Part shown: one piece after another, positions 11,801 to 26,601 of the stretch
Layout: each line of letters opens with the position of its first letter
Numbering within the stretch: position 1 is the stretch's first letter
Assembly (NCBI GenBank): GCA_008694505.1
Contig: VZDJ01004378.1
Coordinates: 23,964,849-24,028,848, forward strand
Direction of reading: 5' to 3'
Source of the DNA: Cyanoderma ruficeps
Lineage: Eukaryota > Chordata > Aves > Passeriformes > Timaliidae
DNA length: 64,000 nt
Program-made: the position numbers and the translations under genes
Notes under the pieces: model-generated
Databases searched by the model: none
Seen by the model: the letters and a program-made list of their open reading frames with translations, nothing else
Told to the model about the DNA's origin: nothing

Positions 11801-14800
11801 AACAGGAAAAAAGGCTGAAAGTGGTACCTTATATTCAATTTTTTTATATATCAAGAACCAAACCAGACATTTTGTCATTAAGTTAGTCAATATCTAAATA
11901 AGGTTGTTAGTAAACAAATTAATTGCCTTTCTTGTAGACAAACTTTAATGCACCAGGGAAGGTCTTAAAAAAGTAGCTTTTTAGGTCATTGTGAAATATT
12001 AGTGAATCTGATGAACAGCTCTTCATGCCCCTCAAATAATCTTTTCAGAAAATAATTTTATTAAACTATGTCAGTTTAAAAATAAGTTTTGTTGCCATGC
12101 TGAGGGTCCCAAATTGAAATACATGACATATGCAAACTGACTAAAAGCATACAGTTCCAAGATTCAATTCAAGAAACATGAGGATGTGAAGCTGCTAGTC
12201 CTCAAAAGGTTGGTACTTGAGGGATGGCCAGAGGCAAAGAAAGAAGTTTCATACTTAATTCATCATAGCTGGTCTGTTTGTGATTAACTGATGGTTGTTG
12301 GCAGTTATGAAAGAAAAGAAAAACAGTGATTTAGAACTTCAGGAGGAAAGGAGAAAAATTTGTAACTTTCATGAAGGACATTAAAGTATTGAATTATTTT
12401 AATAATTAAATTAATTAAAAATGAACTTTTTCTCCACTATAAGCAGAGCAACTAAACAGATTGATGCTATGATTTGAGAGTATTCAGTCAGGTGTATTGA
12501 CTGAAACAGTTCGGAGAACCATTATATTCTCAGCAAGCCCTGGAATTACCTTGGTGGAACTGCACTGACTATTTTTGTATCTTAGGGAAAAAAAAGTGTA
12601 AGTCTTGGCGGGACAGCATACAGAGATCCTTGATCTAAGAGCTACAAAGCTGTTGTGTTGACATGGTACTGCACAGTAGAAAGCAATATATTTTTATCAC
12701 CTAAAAAAAATATTCTTCAATGAAACCTTTCACAAAGGAAAACAAAAATCTTGGAAAATCCAAGCTGATTTTTCAGTAGGTAAAATTTAAAAACTAAAGA
12801 CACAAAGATAGGTTAGGAGGGAGATATAAAAGGTGTACTGAAAATGACATGGGACATAAGAATTGATAAATAATCTGTCAAAAATTATGCTCATATAAAA
12901 AATGCATCAGAGCATAATCAATACACCCATCTATATTCTATATGATGAAGTTGTTACCAAATGAAAAAGCTACCTGGTACAAGAGAGACAAGTATGTAAA
13001 ATAAATACTAGTCTGCCATATCTGAAAGTGCTGACATTGTACTTTTTTGTTCTGCCTTCTCAGCTATAGAAGCCACATGATTAGTGGACATGGTGGGCAT
13101 TTTGGCAACAATGTCTACTAAAATCAAAGCACTTTACTATGTAACTGATTATTAACAGCACTGGTGACCTGCTTTGAATTCTTGGAATTCCTTAATTCCT
13201 TTTCTAGAGACAGAATAGGGAGCATAAATGCATTTTAACCTGAGAGTTTTTTTTACTAGCAGCAATGACAGCCATTTCTCCCATCAGAATACTCTTCCTT
13301 ATTCTGAGAACGAAAAATAGCTAATTTTTATTTCATTGTTCTTTCACTGTTATCTTAGTGATGAACACAGCCTATGTCACGACTTTCATGTTATGTGTCA
13401 AGAAGTGTCTGTAAATAGCTGCTCATCTGGTTGTAGAAGTTGAAAAGATTTTTGACGCTAATGCATTTTCCAGGATGGATGTCATCCATTTCCTGTAACA
13501 ACTTATATGTCCCTGAATCATTTAACTCCTGCGCATGAAATATTTGTCCTAGTAAGTTTCACCATGATTTTTGAAATTAACTTCAATAAAGCCAAAATTA
13601 TATTTGCAGCCTTCCAAGAAATAGACTGATAATTCTTGCCAAAGATTCTCACAAAGTCACATATCACCTGCACTGCCATGAAATGAGTCAAACAGAAGGT
13701 TAAGAATAATGCTTTCTTCATTGCAGATTAATCAATGAATAATCACCCTTAATTGGCCTTGAATTAACTTTTCCTTCCAGTTTATAATAGCTCTGAAGTT
13801 ATTAATTTAAAATACTGTTCTGTGATCCCTTTCAGAACTTTGATAATGGGTTCAGTTTGCCTAAATATTGCCTGTGACAACATCAATATCAAACAAAACA
13901 CTATTTACTATACAGTTTTTCTAGTGTTACCTAGAGAAATTATTTTAAGGTTGAAGTGGCTTGTTTCCGCTCTAGCTACTCAGATTCACTATTTCTTCAT
14001 GTATCTACTCCTTGAACTTTTGTTAAAAGTGCAGTTGATGTCCCAAAACTTAGTAAGAAGAAAAAACCCAAAGCAGAATGCTGATGCTTTTAGAGTTTTC
14101 TTTATTTGTTGGAAATATTACCAGAAACCATTTGAGTGGGTGGTTCTAAGTCATATCAAGGTTGCTTAACAGAAGTTAATTAAAAGTATCAATTGTAAAA
14201 TAAAGTCACAGTATTTTGATGTTCTTTGCTATTTATTATAAGCCTCTCAGAAAACATTTTAGGAGCAAAACCAAAATAAAATAAAATGCCAACAACTACA
14301 TATACAGATATTTTAGAAAGCAGTTAAAATCAGACTTTCAAAGTTAAATTTAATAACAAAATAGGCAGATTTTCAGTAATGCAAACTGCTTATATACTTT
14401 TCCAAAAGATTGAAGCATTTCTTGGTATACAAGAGAGGACTTCCCCCTGAAGACCTTCATCTTTTTTCCATGGATTTAAAAATCTGACATATAAACTTTG
14501 ATAGAAAATTAATTTCACCAAAACTGTATTTGGCAGATCACTCACACTCCAGAACTGTGCACACATGAACAAGTTATGCCTTCATTGTTTTAAAATAGAA
14601 AATGATAACTTGTTACCAAAACAGGGACCCAGGCAGTGGAACTGATTTATTTTGAACTGACTTATTTTGAAAAGATGCCCAGAATATTGTTTGATAGCCA
14701 TAGGTTTTTTGGGGTTTTTTGGCAGATATTTTTTGTATTATTTTATTTTTTTTTAATTTAAAATATTAAGTTATTTTAAAAAAGATTTTTTTTTTTAATT

Positions 14801-16492
14801 ACCAGCTAATGGTTGGGATGGTAACACACACTTTAAAGTAATTTAGGGAAGAAAATAAGGAAAGAAACAAAAAACTACCTATGATTATTTGGAACAATTG
14901 CCTAAAAGCAAAGTATAATGCAGTCCCAATTGACTGAATGGGCACTGTAATCTACTCAGACAATAAGCCAATATAAATCGCTGGGGATCCTGACTTTATA
15001 CCCCTTTTAAACTCTTGGATATTTATTTTGTTTCTTTGATATATATATACAGATATATAAAAAATGTCTCCTTAATATTCCAAATCTGTTAAAGATGCTG
15101 TGTGTTCCAAATGACAGATATTGCTTTAAGGTAAATACAAGTATCATAAAGTATTGTATAAATGCAATAACTTGCCAATGCTTGGCTTGTTTATAAAATG
15201 AAACAATTTTGTGAATCTTTTTCTTCTTGAATTCTAAGTATAAAAGACGTTCAATATATTTAAAATTTAAGAAATTACTATCTACCTCAAAATTTTCTTT
15301 GAATGTATTAACTTTGGTTAAAAATTAAAACTGTCTTAGTGGTGAGCTGTTTATACCATTTCTGTTCTTCAGTGCTGTCAGAAAGGCTCTGATTTCTGTC
15401 TTAAGTACAGGTAAACAGGGAAAGTACAGCAGCATCATGCACTCTCCTCTGTAAGAAAAAAGGGAGAAAATGTGTTTATTGTAACCTATTGCAGCAGCAG
15501 TATGGAGACAAGAAGAAAGAAGCCCTGTGAGAGACCTAGGTTTTCTTTCTGATCTTTGTCAATTTGTTGCTTTGATCTGCAACAAACACCTATTCTGTGA
15601 ATTGTAGAGTTATTAAAGATGAGAACTCTACTTCTAGCTACAGAATGCTTTGGAGAAATAGATTGGTTCTTTTTTTTTTCTTCAGGTCCTTTTCTTTAAA
15701 GCACTTTGGAGTTTTCCTATGAGATAATCTAAGGCTAGAAAATAAAAGAAGTATGCCAATATTTATTTGAGGATTCTTATAAAGACTTGGATTTTTAAGT
15801 AAAAAAAATTAAAAAATCACAATGTCCCTCCTAAACTGCCTATTAAAGTACACCTAAAATAGCTAGGTATGTATCAATGCATGCATATATACATCATATG
15901 CCTATATGCATATCATTGCTGGCCATTAAATAAAAAAAACTCATGGTAAACTAAATACATAAAAAATCATCAGGAAAAAATTGAAAGACACAAATAACTA
16001 AAACAAAAGTATTGATTCAGTTTCTACAAAATAATACCATCAACATAATTTATACAGACATTTTCAAGTCCTTATAGTACAGAATTAAACAAATGTGAGG
16101 GTTTATTTTATAGTAAAAAGTTCAAAAATCCCTGCAAGATTTGTGCCTATCCTTACATATATGGAAAAAATTACAAACTCAGAAAGTTCCCAGGGGCTCT
16201 TGGAGACCTCCAAGCTGCAGAGCAAAAGATCATTTGGCTGAGATCTTTGATAAGAGACCAAAGGAACCAAAACAGCTGAGTTCTAGAGCCAGAGGAAGGT
16301 TGTGGTTATAAAAAACATATTAGTAGATAGAAAACTACATTCTCAGAACTGATGTAAAATATCCTTATGTCTTTACTTAAGCAAAGTCACTGTTCTTACA
16401 GGGACGTTTTTTGAATCCATACCGAATAAATATGTTTTCCATCAAGATGCATGAAATAATGCCTAACATTAATGTTTTCACAGGACTATTTT

Positions 16493-16503
16493 GGGGGGGG
16501 GGG
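16493..16503 (+). repeat. homopolymer G run
   Basis: Eleven consecutive G are followed by TGTG. It is a mononucleotide repeat, and its exact length may be unreliable in the assembly. Confidence 0.85.
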
Positions 16504-19500
16504 TGTGAAAGCAGCTTCATTAACATAAATGGGGTTACCTGCCCACAACAGAAAGTTTAAAAGATACCCTTAAAACCTCAGCCAAATACTAAGTCTGAAA
16601 TGTTTTGTCTTATCATCACTGAGACCTGCTTTTCTACTCTGTTTCGTGTCAGGCTGCCAAGCTGTGAAAATTTTACACGTTGCTTCTGCACCTCACATAA
16701 ACAGAGCTCACTTTGAGAGCAGCACATTTAATATAAACCTGAACATCCACTCAGAGGCTATTAATAGAGGGGAAACTAATTTTAGGGAAAGCTGTGACTG
16801 AAGAAATATATTACACTATAAACTCACAGTCTATAGTCTCAGTTAATTAAAAAATATATAATTGTCATACAGACTTCTCGCTGTTATATAATTTAGGGTC
16901 TTAATAAGGCCTTTTTGTTTTATGAAAGAAATTTCCTTGCCTTCTCAGCTTGAGAAATAGAACCACGATAGGATCATACTTCATATCGATACAAACAGCA
17001 ACTATTAATCATACTTATTAGGGAAGTATTTATTAACAATGAATACACATAAGGGTAAAAAATAAGAGGGGTGTGGGAGAAATGGCATCTTGCAGACACC
17101 TGTGAATTAACTAAGATTTAGAGTAATACTTTTTCCCCATGCAAATTCTACTGCTATTTTCTATTAATTAATGTAATTGATAAAGGTTATAAAGATATCT
17201 GGCATTTTAATCATGTAGATACGTCTTTTGCTGTCAGAAGAGAAAATTAAAACAGCTAGAAGCCTTTTATTTGCAGAGTTAGCTGGAGAGGAAATTTAAA
17301 AAGAGCTGGTAATAAATGAGTGATACATTCAATTTAAGAGATCACAGATGTAGGTCACAAGGTTAGAGAACTCAGAGAGGGATCATGACTTTAAAACCGT
17401 GTTACTTTCTAGATATAAGTAAGTAGAAAAAATAAACTAATGGGCTCGGTAGATCATAATGCTACAATTAATAGAAAGATTTACAGTTTATTTGATGTCA
17501 TTACCATTAAAGAACAGTTAAAATACAAACCAACCACTGTATAAGTTACACTTCTCATAGAGATTTTTTTTAAATTTCACTTTGTTATGCAGAGATTCCA
17601 CTTTTTAAAAGAATTTACTATAGTGTTATATAGTTAATATATCAGGTGCTTCAAGAAAAGCAAGCACTTTTTAAATTAAGTGGGATATGAGTCATATAAA
17701 GAAGTCAAGTAGCTATGATCACTAGAAGAAATGGAAAATTTCATATGCAGAGTGAGACTTGAACTGGATATTTTCCTCTGACCATTTACAAAATCCAATA
17801 GTACAGAATAATTTTGTCCCTTCTGAAAGAGGGATGCCCTTAACCATTCCCTTCTTCTGGGAGACATCAAAGAAACACTGGAAAATTAAGAGATGAGCAC
17901 TAAAAATAAGTCACTAAAATCTTGGATTTCCATAATATATATGCATAAGTCTTTTGGGTATTGTAGTTCAAAGACAGAAGACAGGCAAATTTTCCTCAAT
18001 ACTTTGCCTATTATTTTGTGATGCACTTGATACCGAAGCCCTCTTGCTGTTGGCAGATATTTTTCCTACTCATAGTAGATGCAATAGGCAAAACACTAAT
18101 CGTATCTTTGTATGACATAACGAAAATTCATCATTTTCTTTCTGAGGATATCTGCCACGAATCCATTCATCTTCTGCCTTGTCTATTACTTTTTCAATTA
18201 ATAAAACAAAAATGATGAGGTATATGGGACTAATAGTGCAGACGGCTGGCTCAGGTGCCAGGCTGCAGTATTTCAGGTAGTTCCTTAGCAATAGAGGGGG
18301 CTAGCAATTAGAGAGAAAACCCTGGATAAATTTCTACAGTCCAGATGGATGATTCTGAAACCTAAAGAGGTCATGATGTTTAAATCAAACACAAAATCAT
18401 GCACTGCCTTTCTGAAGGAATCCAGTGTTCCTCGGGGTATACTGGATCAAAACCAGAGAGAAATACTCTGTGGGTATGGACCAACAGAAGGTTAGACAAG
18501 ACTTGTGAAAAATTTTGTTAATAACAGATGGACATATGTGGTCATCAGCAAGCATCATACATCACAGCCAGCATCCAAACTGGTAAGATAAGTTGAAAGA
18601 TTCAAAATAAATGGAAGGAAAATAATATTTTTCTTTTTTTTTTTCCACTTCAGTGGCCACAGATATGAGTCACAAAAGAATACACAAAGAATTAACTTGC
18701 GAAATAAAATGCCTCTTTTGTTTCTCCTGGACACACTCTGAAACCAAAATAAGCATTTCTGAAACCCTTATTTTGCTCTATGAATCATACAATAGTCACA
18801 AAGGAAAAAATACACTTTTCCAATAAGATTTGAGAAAGTGAACACTTGGGGCTCTCATTCATCAGGTTGACTTTCTTAACATGCTTGAGGAAGTGATATG
18901 TATGTTTTGTTGTACAGCATCTTAATAGGTGCTTCCTAAATATATTTAACATTCCTGTGAGAAATCAACTAGCTATTTATTAAAATAAGACATACTGAGT
19001 CTATGCTACTACCAACAGACCTCTTTCTGGAGTTAATTTAAATCCAAAATGCACAAAACCCATCAGTAGTAAATTTCCATCTACTTGCACACGAGAGACT
19101 GATTAGGTACTTATTGCTTTTGTAACTTCAGAGCCCTCAGCCAACCATAGAATCTTCGTGCTGGAAAATAGTGTTTGAAAACTTAATTGTGGTACTGTAC
19201 TATTAGATATACTGCTGACAGTGAGATTTTTGTGACTTCAAGGGCTTTTACTTCATTGAAATATACATAAACATCTTTGTTGCATAGTGTACTGAGAACC
19301 AACATTTATTATAGCTCCATATTGCTTTGTTGAATTTAGAAACATTTGAGTTTTTTTAAAAAAGTTGCTTTTTTTATTGATGAAACTTGAAAGAGAGAAT
19401 GAAATTGATTTCAATAAAAAGAAATAGAAAAGTTTTAATAAATCAAACAGAAATAAAATAATTTTTAGGCTTTTATATCTTATAAAAACCTATAAAACAA

Positions 19501-19522
19501 TAACACATGTAGACATACAGAC

Positions 19523-19540
19523 ATACACACACACACACAC
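19523..19540. repeat. (CA)n microsatellite
   Basis: About nine CA units are followed by a short AGAGAG run. An undetermined base (N) lies ten bases downstream at 19550. Confidence 0.85.
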
Positions 19541-21345
19541 AGAGAGGATNGACAAGCTATCACTGTCCTAAATCTGGTACACACATATACTGCTTAAAAA
19601 AAATATAAAAATCTGTAGAAATACCTTGTGTGACTTGTAAACATTGCAAATAAATATTAGTATTATCATTGAAGTAAAAAAAAATCTAGATTAAGTGAAT
19701 CTGTTTGGAAATATTGTTTAGAAACAATGTCTCAGTTGAAATGGTGGTGGTCCTATGAGGCATAGTGCTGACTCAGCAGACATGCCTTTTGACCAAATGC
19801 CATATCTATTTGTGAGCACAAATGTGTAACAGAGCCATCCTTATGCTCTCAGCAAATCATTCATAATGGGCAAAAAACCCAAGATATTTGAGATTAAAAT
19901 ATCTAAAAAATAAATTTCTTTAAAATCTAGAATTTGTAGAAATTCAGATTGAAATGCAAAAAGAAAAATAAGAAATCCAATGCCCAGCATAGATATATTT
20001 TGACTTAATTTCTATTTGAAAGTCATGGAGGGGGAAAAAACGTGAACAGAATATTGCTGGAGGGTAACAGAAAAGAATAAACTACAGGAAAGATGTTTTC
20101 AGAAAATATTTAATTCTATGACCCAAAATATTATTTTTTAATCTTTAAAGTCAGCAAAATTAAGAATTTATTTCTTCATTATTTTTCTGCTTTTTTTTTT
20201 CTGAGTTAGATTAAAGAAATATTTCCCTATTTATAATATTTGAACACCTAGCTAAATCTAATACTCCTTCCCTTTGAACTTATTCTTAGTTTGAATAAGC
20301 ACACTGGTCAATTCATCAAGTCAAAATAACCACAGTGTGGGGAAAATGTTATCCTTAACATAGGCAATCCTTAGACAGACAGTGAAAAACTTTCATAACT
20401 GCCAGAGAGGAAACACTCAATATCTTCCAAAATTCAGGATCATAAAAAAACTATTGGATAATGGATGCTTAATAAAGATATAATTCCAGCAATATCAAAA
20501 TGAAATGTTAATTTTAGCTTTTGTATCAGCAAAATTTTACACTGCAGCACCATTTACTGTTCAAAGTAACTTTACTAGATGCAGATCTCTTTTGATTTTA
20601 GACTGCTAGTCTAAGAGATTGTTGTGCACAGATACAGTACTTGTTTTCACCTGCTGTGACCTAAATGCAGGATGCAGAAGTAAAGTGGCAAGCAACAAGA
20701 CCCCTTCCTACAGTTTTAACCAGCTTTGGAGTCTCTAGGGAGGCTTTTCTGAGCCTTCTAAAGCAAGCTTATGTGCACATAGAAAGTACTTTTGTTTGTT
20801 TTATGCTATGAAGTATCAAAATATCTACAGTGTGCTCCCTCTTGTAGAATGTTTGCTGAACTTTGATGATAAAGCCACGTTTTAGGATATCAGGCAAGGA
20901 AGCCATCTGAGGATATCAGCCAAATTTCACATCTCACTAGTGGAGGGTATAAACATAAAAACCCCAGTAACATTGAAAAGGTTCATATTTAATTTATTAA
21001 TTCACTTTTTGATTCAAAAGTCATGAAAACATAAGCAAATTACCAAAACCAAATTGGACCTTCCCCCAGGCAACCTTAATTATTCATCAATCTTTTTAGG
21101 AAAAATAGTTAAACATATTTTATTTCATTTAGAAGCTATTTCATGTATTTTTGTTCTTTAAGCAGCAAATATTAGATAAAAGTTTTGCTGGTGTAGGCAG
21201 AGATATTTAGAATTGACATTCTATTCCTAGATAAAAAAAGGTTCTTTAGATACTGCTCAAACCAATATAAGAAAATATATATTTTTGAATTTTAGAACGT
21301 GCATACCTTTCTAATCCAAAATTAGAATCAGGTACAAATGATTGC

Positions 21346-21380
21346 AAAAAAAAAAAAAAAAAAAAANAAAAAAAAAAAAA
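21346..21380 (+). repeat. poly(A) run with an undetermined base
   Basis: Thirty-four A with one N at 21367. No transposon body is recognisable upstream of it, so I call it a simple repeat rather than a retroposon tail. The N suggests consensus uncertainty in the homopolymer. Confidence 0.85.
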
Positions 21381-23762
21381 GAAGGGAGAACTAAGCAAGG
21401 ACATATTGAACATATATATATATAATTTACTAGGCAACAGAGTGGGACATTAGGCAGGGAGAAAATACTGTCAGGAGGAAAATCTCTTCAGAAGGAACAC
21501 ATGAGTCAATCCGAAATGACCACTCATGCAGTAACAGATACCCAGAGTGGAAAACAGCAAGATAAACTCAGCCAGATAAAGTCAGCCACTGTCTATCAGA
21601 GATTCAGCATATGCACTGTTTAAGCTAAGATAAATTATCATCTGTCCCTGAAAGTGAAGAAGAAATATTGGATTTAGTTGTTAGAAAACTCGAGGAATTC
21701 ATAGTACAAGCTCTATGTGTTGCTTAACTGCCATCTATCCAGTTCTATAAATAGTAATGACAAAATTTTACTGACCTACTGTTGCGAGAAATGGCTGGAT
21801 TAATATTTTGCAAAGAGACTTTTTTATAACTATACATGCAAAAAATAAGTTGTTTCTTTGATTTATAAATCTTTTCTATACATAAAGACAAAAATTACAG
21901 CGCAAAAGTAGAATAAAAAACCCACTCAAGACTCTGATAATTGTAACATTGTGTATTTTACCCTGTTTAGGACTTCAATACCAAACATACAAAATAAATT
22001 GTACTCAAACATAAGTTGCTCTACTATTTGCAGGTGAAAAGAGACTATTCATTCTTCCTATAGTTTCTCTTTTTTTTCCCTTTCCTGAGCCTTGATTTGT
22101 ATCAGTCTAACTTTAGTTAAATAGAGATGCTGATAATGTGAAAATCTTCTACTTTAGGTGCTTTCACATGTTTTCCACTTTTTCATGTCAGGTTGATCAG
22201 TATGTCCTTTTTCCATTAATTGTTCTTTCCTATCTTTTTCAAATACTCTGTGGTGATAGACTCCTGTAATAACTGCAGAGTCCTAAATCCAGGAAATCAA
22301 TGAAATTGTTCATATGGATAATTTCTGACATGGAAACTTAGCACAGGTTTTTCTGGCTTTGTTGGTTTTGCTGTTGGTGTTTTTAAACAGAGCCATTTAT
22401 ACAGAGCAGGACTGGCAGGAAATAAATCATGATAGCAATGGTGTGAAACCTCACTGGACACTGTTAGTCTATGTGAAAATAAGTAGGAGGTATGTGTCAC
22501 ATTGAAAAAAAATTATCCAGACACAGTACAACTCCAAGGCAATCTGCTTTTAACCACTAGAAAAAGCACAGTGAAGGAAATAAGGAATCATCTTATCCTA
22601 ATCCTTTTTGGGTTTTTTTATTTAAGATTATGTAGAGTCTCATTCACCCCTTTACTATTACTGAAATGGCTTATTTGTGTAAATAAGTCTATCTTTTTCT
22701 CTTTTTCTTCATCAAAGGGATCATGTATTTATACACCATTTATAGCAACATTTTCCATAGCATGATAATTTAGTCGTCTTTCAAAATAAAAAATCACAGC
22801 TCCAGTCTAACCTTGGAAGTACTCTCTCTCTGGAAAACTTTTCACTCTGAGATACTCTTTGTCCAAATATGAAATATTCTCAACTGCTTCTGAGATCCAT
22901 AAAAATTTTTATACATGGGATAAGTTTTCAATTCTATAACCATTACATTCTCTTATCATTTCAATATATTCTAGTTACAAAAGTCAAGGATTCTATTATT
23001 CCTCCAGAATAGAGGCATTTTTCTAAGAAATGAATATAAGTAATCTACCACTGTTGTATTATAAGACAATAGTGTGGTCGCACTCTCTATTCTGTTTTAC
23101 ATATACGAAGTGCCATTCCATTCTTCATAAGTCCTCTTTATTCCTCTCTATTTCAATAATAGTTCCTGTGAGGGAATTTTCTACTTGGGCAAAAGAAAAC
23201 TTCTTAGAGAAAGCTGAAATATTTTTTGTTTATATTTTGATGATTATTAGGAAAAAAAATCATTACCTCTTAAACACATTAAAATATTTGTTTAAAAATC
23301 TTTCTTTCACGGAAACAATTTTGTGAAATATTAAGTGCTCCTTATGAAACACACAAATACAATTACTGAAAGACACATTCTTAGTCAATTTAGATACAAA
23401 GTATAGATGAAAGAAGAAGACAGAGCTAGCCTGAGGTGGTTCTGCAGCATAGGGTATATTTATATCCTAAGCAGAGATTTAGCTCTGAAAGTTTCCTGTC
23501 AGTATAGGTTGTTACTGCGTAAGTTTGTCTAATTTGTGCACAACAGCACCAAACTTCTCTGTGGAAATTGATTCCCTTAAAGCTCAACCTACTTGAATTA
23601 TATTTGAATACAAATCTTTGAAGGAAGGAAGGAAGAAAATCAGACTTTCCTCCCACATTTGCACTGATAAACTGTTCTCTGGCTTCTCGGCAAATGACAC
23701 AGCCTGTTCATACCCTCCCTGTTTAGCATTTGCTCTGAGGGCTCATCTGAGCTCAGTGTCAT

Positions 23763-24540
23763 CATAGAATTGGACAATCACAGAATGGTTGATCTTTAAA
23801 GATCATCTAGCCCAACCTTACCTCTGTGGGAGGGGGTACATTCTGTTGGATCTAGTTGCTCAAAGCCTCATTCAACCTGGTCTTTGCAAAACCCGTTCCA
23901 GTGCCCCATCATTCTCATCATAAAAAAATTCTTCCTTATGTCCACTTTAAATCTATTCTCTTCCAGTTTAAAACCATTTCCCCTTATCCTATCACTACAT
24001 GCTTTGGGTAATAACCTTTCTCCATCTTCCTTATAAGTAATCTTAATGTATTGAAAGGCCACCATAAAATCCACCCAGTACCTTTTCTTGTGCAGACTAA
24101 ACAACCCCAACTCTCTCATCTTTTCTCCATAGGAATGATGCTCCATCCCTCTGACTGTTTTAATAGAACTGATCTGTATTCCCTTTAACCAGTCCATATC
24201 TTTCTTGTACTGGGACACCCAGAGCTGGATGCATTATTCCAGGTGGGGTCCCACATGATCAGAGGAGAATAAACTCCCTCGACCTGCAGGCCACATTTCT
24301 TTGCAAGGGCTGAAAGAACACAGTGCTGGCCCACATTCAATTTTTCATCCATTTGTACCCTTCAATCTTTATCTGCAGGGCTGTTGTCAATCAATTCATC
24401 CCCCAGATGAATGGATAGAAATTAATTTAAATTGTATAGAAACTGGTAATTGCCCTGACCCAGATGCAGAAACTTCCACTTGGCTTTGTTGAACTTCATG
24501 AGGTTTGTATGGAATGTAGGCGTTGCATGTCCAAGTTTGT
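23763..24540 (-). mobile_element. CR1 LINE, 5'-truncated, copy 3
   Basis: It opens with two CR1 end words, TCATAGAATTGG and then ATCACAGAATGG, followed by GATCATCTAGCCCAACC. It reads in reverse through the CR1 3' region and ORF2 C-terminus to GTTGAACTTCATGAGG, where clear similarity ends. Sequence beyond it to about 24730 is GC-richer but I cannot align it to CR1 by eye. Confidence 0.93.
23868..24218 (-). pseudogene. CR1 ORF2 C-terminal remnant
   Basis: The 116-codon open frame in CR1 copy 3 carries the post-catalytic tail of the CR1 reverse transcriptase. MSQYKKDMDWLKGIQ is followed by MRELGLFSLHKKR near residues 33-45, then FQYIKITYKEDGERLL, then SDRIRGNGFKLEENRF near 85-100. The order and spacing match the family, so there is no internal deletion here, in contrast with copy 1. 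It lacks the palm domain and is not expected to be functional. Confidence 0.85.
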
Positions 24541-26019
24541 GACTTAATGGTATGGAGGAGAGACTGACATCACTGACAAACCTGTCAGTGGATTAAGGTG
24601 GGGATAGTCAAACAGGATGCAGGTGTATTCTCCAAACAGAGCCCTGAGAGTGGTGGTATCTGACATATTCCTCTGAACACCTCAAAGGAAATTGTTCCAG
24701 AAAGCCTTACCTGGAAACTATGTTGTTTCAACTTTTGAACACTGGTTGATATGCGATCCAGATGAAGGATGAGTGCACATCATACAACTTCAGGCACATA
24801 GTCATATACTTTAAAGATCTTAGCAGATACTTTCTCTGCTCAACAGAGAAGGCATTCACTGCGTTCATGACAATTATAAGCCGAAGCATCTTTCATATCA
24901 CTAGTGATAAAATAAGGTAATGTTTCCCTTCTGGAATCTAATATTTTTAGATGTTGTGACTGTTAAAAATTTTATCTTTCCCTTTCCCTCTATTATAAAT
25001 TACTGAGCAGAAGCAGTAAAATACAAATTTTATTTAGTATTCTGTACTCTATTAAAAAGTAAAGACTGATAGAAAAAAGGTGAAGGAAGAACAGAAAGGA
25101 GAAAACAGATACCACAGAACACATTCTGCTGAGGAGAGTATTTTTTTCATTAATTGGAGAAAAGCTAAAACTTACCAAGTATTCTCATATTCAGAGGCTG
25201 ATGCTTATAAATGTAAAAAGCTAAAGGACAGTTGATCAGTTAGAGGGATGAATAGTAAAGCAATCTTCTGTATATTTTCTGATCATTATGGTTCTTTAAA
25301 AGAATCAACAACACAAGGTACGCATGAGATATTCAGAAATGTCTATTTCATGCGTGTTACCATATAGCAAATTACTACTTAAATATTTGCTTATGGAAGA
25401 ATCACATTGCATAATGGGAGATGAAGTCCCAGTTCTACCCATTATTAGACATAAAGTTATACCTCTGATACCCTTTTCACCGAATACCTGTTTAATAAGG
25501 ATTTTCCTCAAGTGGTACAGGGCAGTTGCTACCATGCAGCCTTATACATTATAGAGCATGTCCATCTTTGCAGCAGGAGCCCTTGGTAAAGTCTGCTAGC
25601 AGCATACAGTGAGGGAAAATCTTACTGCCCACACAGTAGCTCTTTGCATGCTCTTGTAGTGCAGAGTCTATCAAATATTTACCATGAATCATGTCTACCA
25701 AGTACAGCAAAGGACCAGCTCCACAGCTGCAACCTCCTATTTACCTGTTTAAAACAATGCATTTTTCTTATTGTTTCAATGAAAGAAATTTTGAACACTA
25801 CCACATGTTGTATCTTACAACTGCAAGCAGTAATCTGATCATGCCCAGCCCATATCAAGAACATGTTGTGATGGATCACAGCAAGAGGACCCCACCTCAC
25901 TCAAATAAGATTAACTCTAAAAGCGGAGTATCATCTGAGGCAAAGTACAGGAAAACTCCCATGATGAGGAAAGAGTGGACCTCCAAGTTGTCCATTTCAC
26001 CAGCACCATGAGCTAATAG

Positions 26020-26055
26020 TTCTCGGTATCTGCATTTCAAATACTATAATAACTG
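26020..26055 (+). repeat. 36-bp dispersed repeat, copy A
   Basis: The stretch from TTCTCGGTATCTGC to ATAATAACTG matches 27011-27046 at 32 of 36 positions. After a possible 27-bp insertion, the downstream AAGGACCCTGATG also resembles AAGGACCTGTATG after copy B, so the repeat is probably longer than 36 bp. I do not recognise the family. Confidence 0.7.
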
Positions 26056-26601
26056 AAGATAGTTTCTTTCCCCCACCTCTTTACAAGGACCCTGATGTGG
26101 TAATTTCAGAAGATTCCCAAAGTAGGTGATCGTCTCGAAGCTTTAGCTGAATTTTTTGAGACAGATAATCTAATATTTGTAATTTTTTGTAGACATTTAT
26201 TGAAATTGATAATACTCATTATAATACAGATTTTTAAGGGCCTAATACAGTGTTCATATCCTCTAACTACAACATGCTGTAATTTCTGCTTACCACAGCT
26301 GAGATAATTACAAATTACTTTGTCAATTTGCCAGGAACAGATTTTTACTTAAATGATACACTTTACTGATGTATACACATAGCATTGAACAGACTAAGGA
26401 GAGCAGATTTCTTATTTTGCTGGAAAAAATTATCTGCCTTGCAATAAAGATGGATCTGGATTCTTTGAAGATTAGTCTATGTTCATCTCATAGTTTCTTT
26501 GGTTTTTTCCTTTTTAAGAGAGATACGGATAAAGTTTAAGTATAAAAGTATCAACTGGTCATTATTTTGAACATGAAGAGCTTTCTCCCCTCTTATTCTT
26601 C

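Larger units (their letters stand above)
6336..15000. other. long AT-rich stretch without genes
   Basis: The longest open frame, 115 codons at 13822-14169 plus, has no recognisable domain, and no exon-like series of splice sites stands out. The recognisable content is a GT microsatellite and a G-rich tract, listed separately. No CR1 3' end signature occurs here. Confidence 0.55.
15001..23762. other. AT-rich stretch with simple repeats, no gene
   Basis: No gene or dispersed repeat family is recognised here. The block contains several simple repeats, including an 11-base G run at 16493-16503, a CA repeat near 19.5 kb and a long A run near 21.35 kb. A moderately GC-richer patch at about 20640-20960 and another at 18240-18500 carry no signature I can name. 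Confidence 0.5.

Noticed and set aside
13822..14169. 115-codon plus-strand frame
   Set aside because: It has no domain, no promoter or splice context, and a composition expected from AT-rich DNA.
19141..19175. CATAGAATC word resembling a CR1 3' end
   Set aside because: The sequence that follows does not match CR1.
24541..24730. Possible further CR1 beyond copy 3
   Set aside because: It is GC-richer, but no CR1 segment can be aligned by eye.
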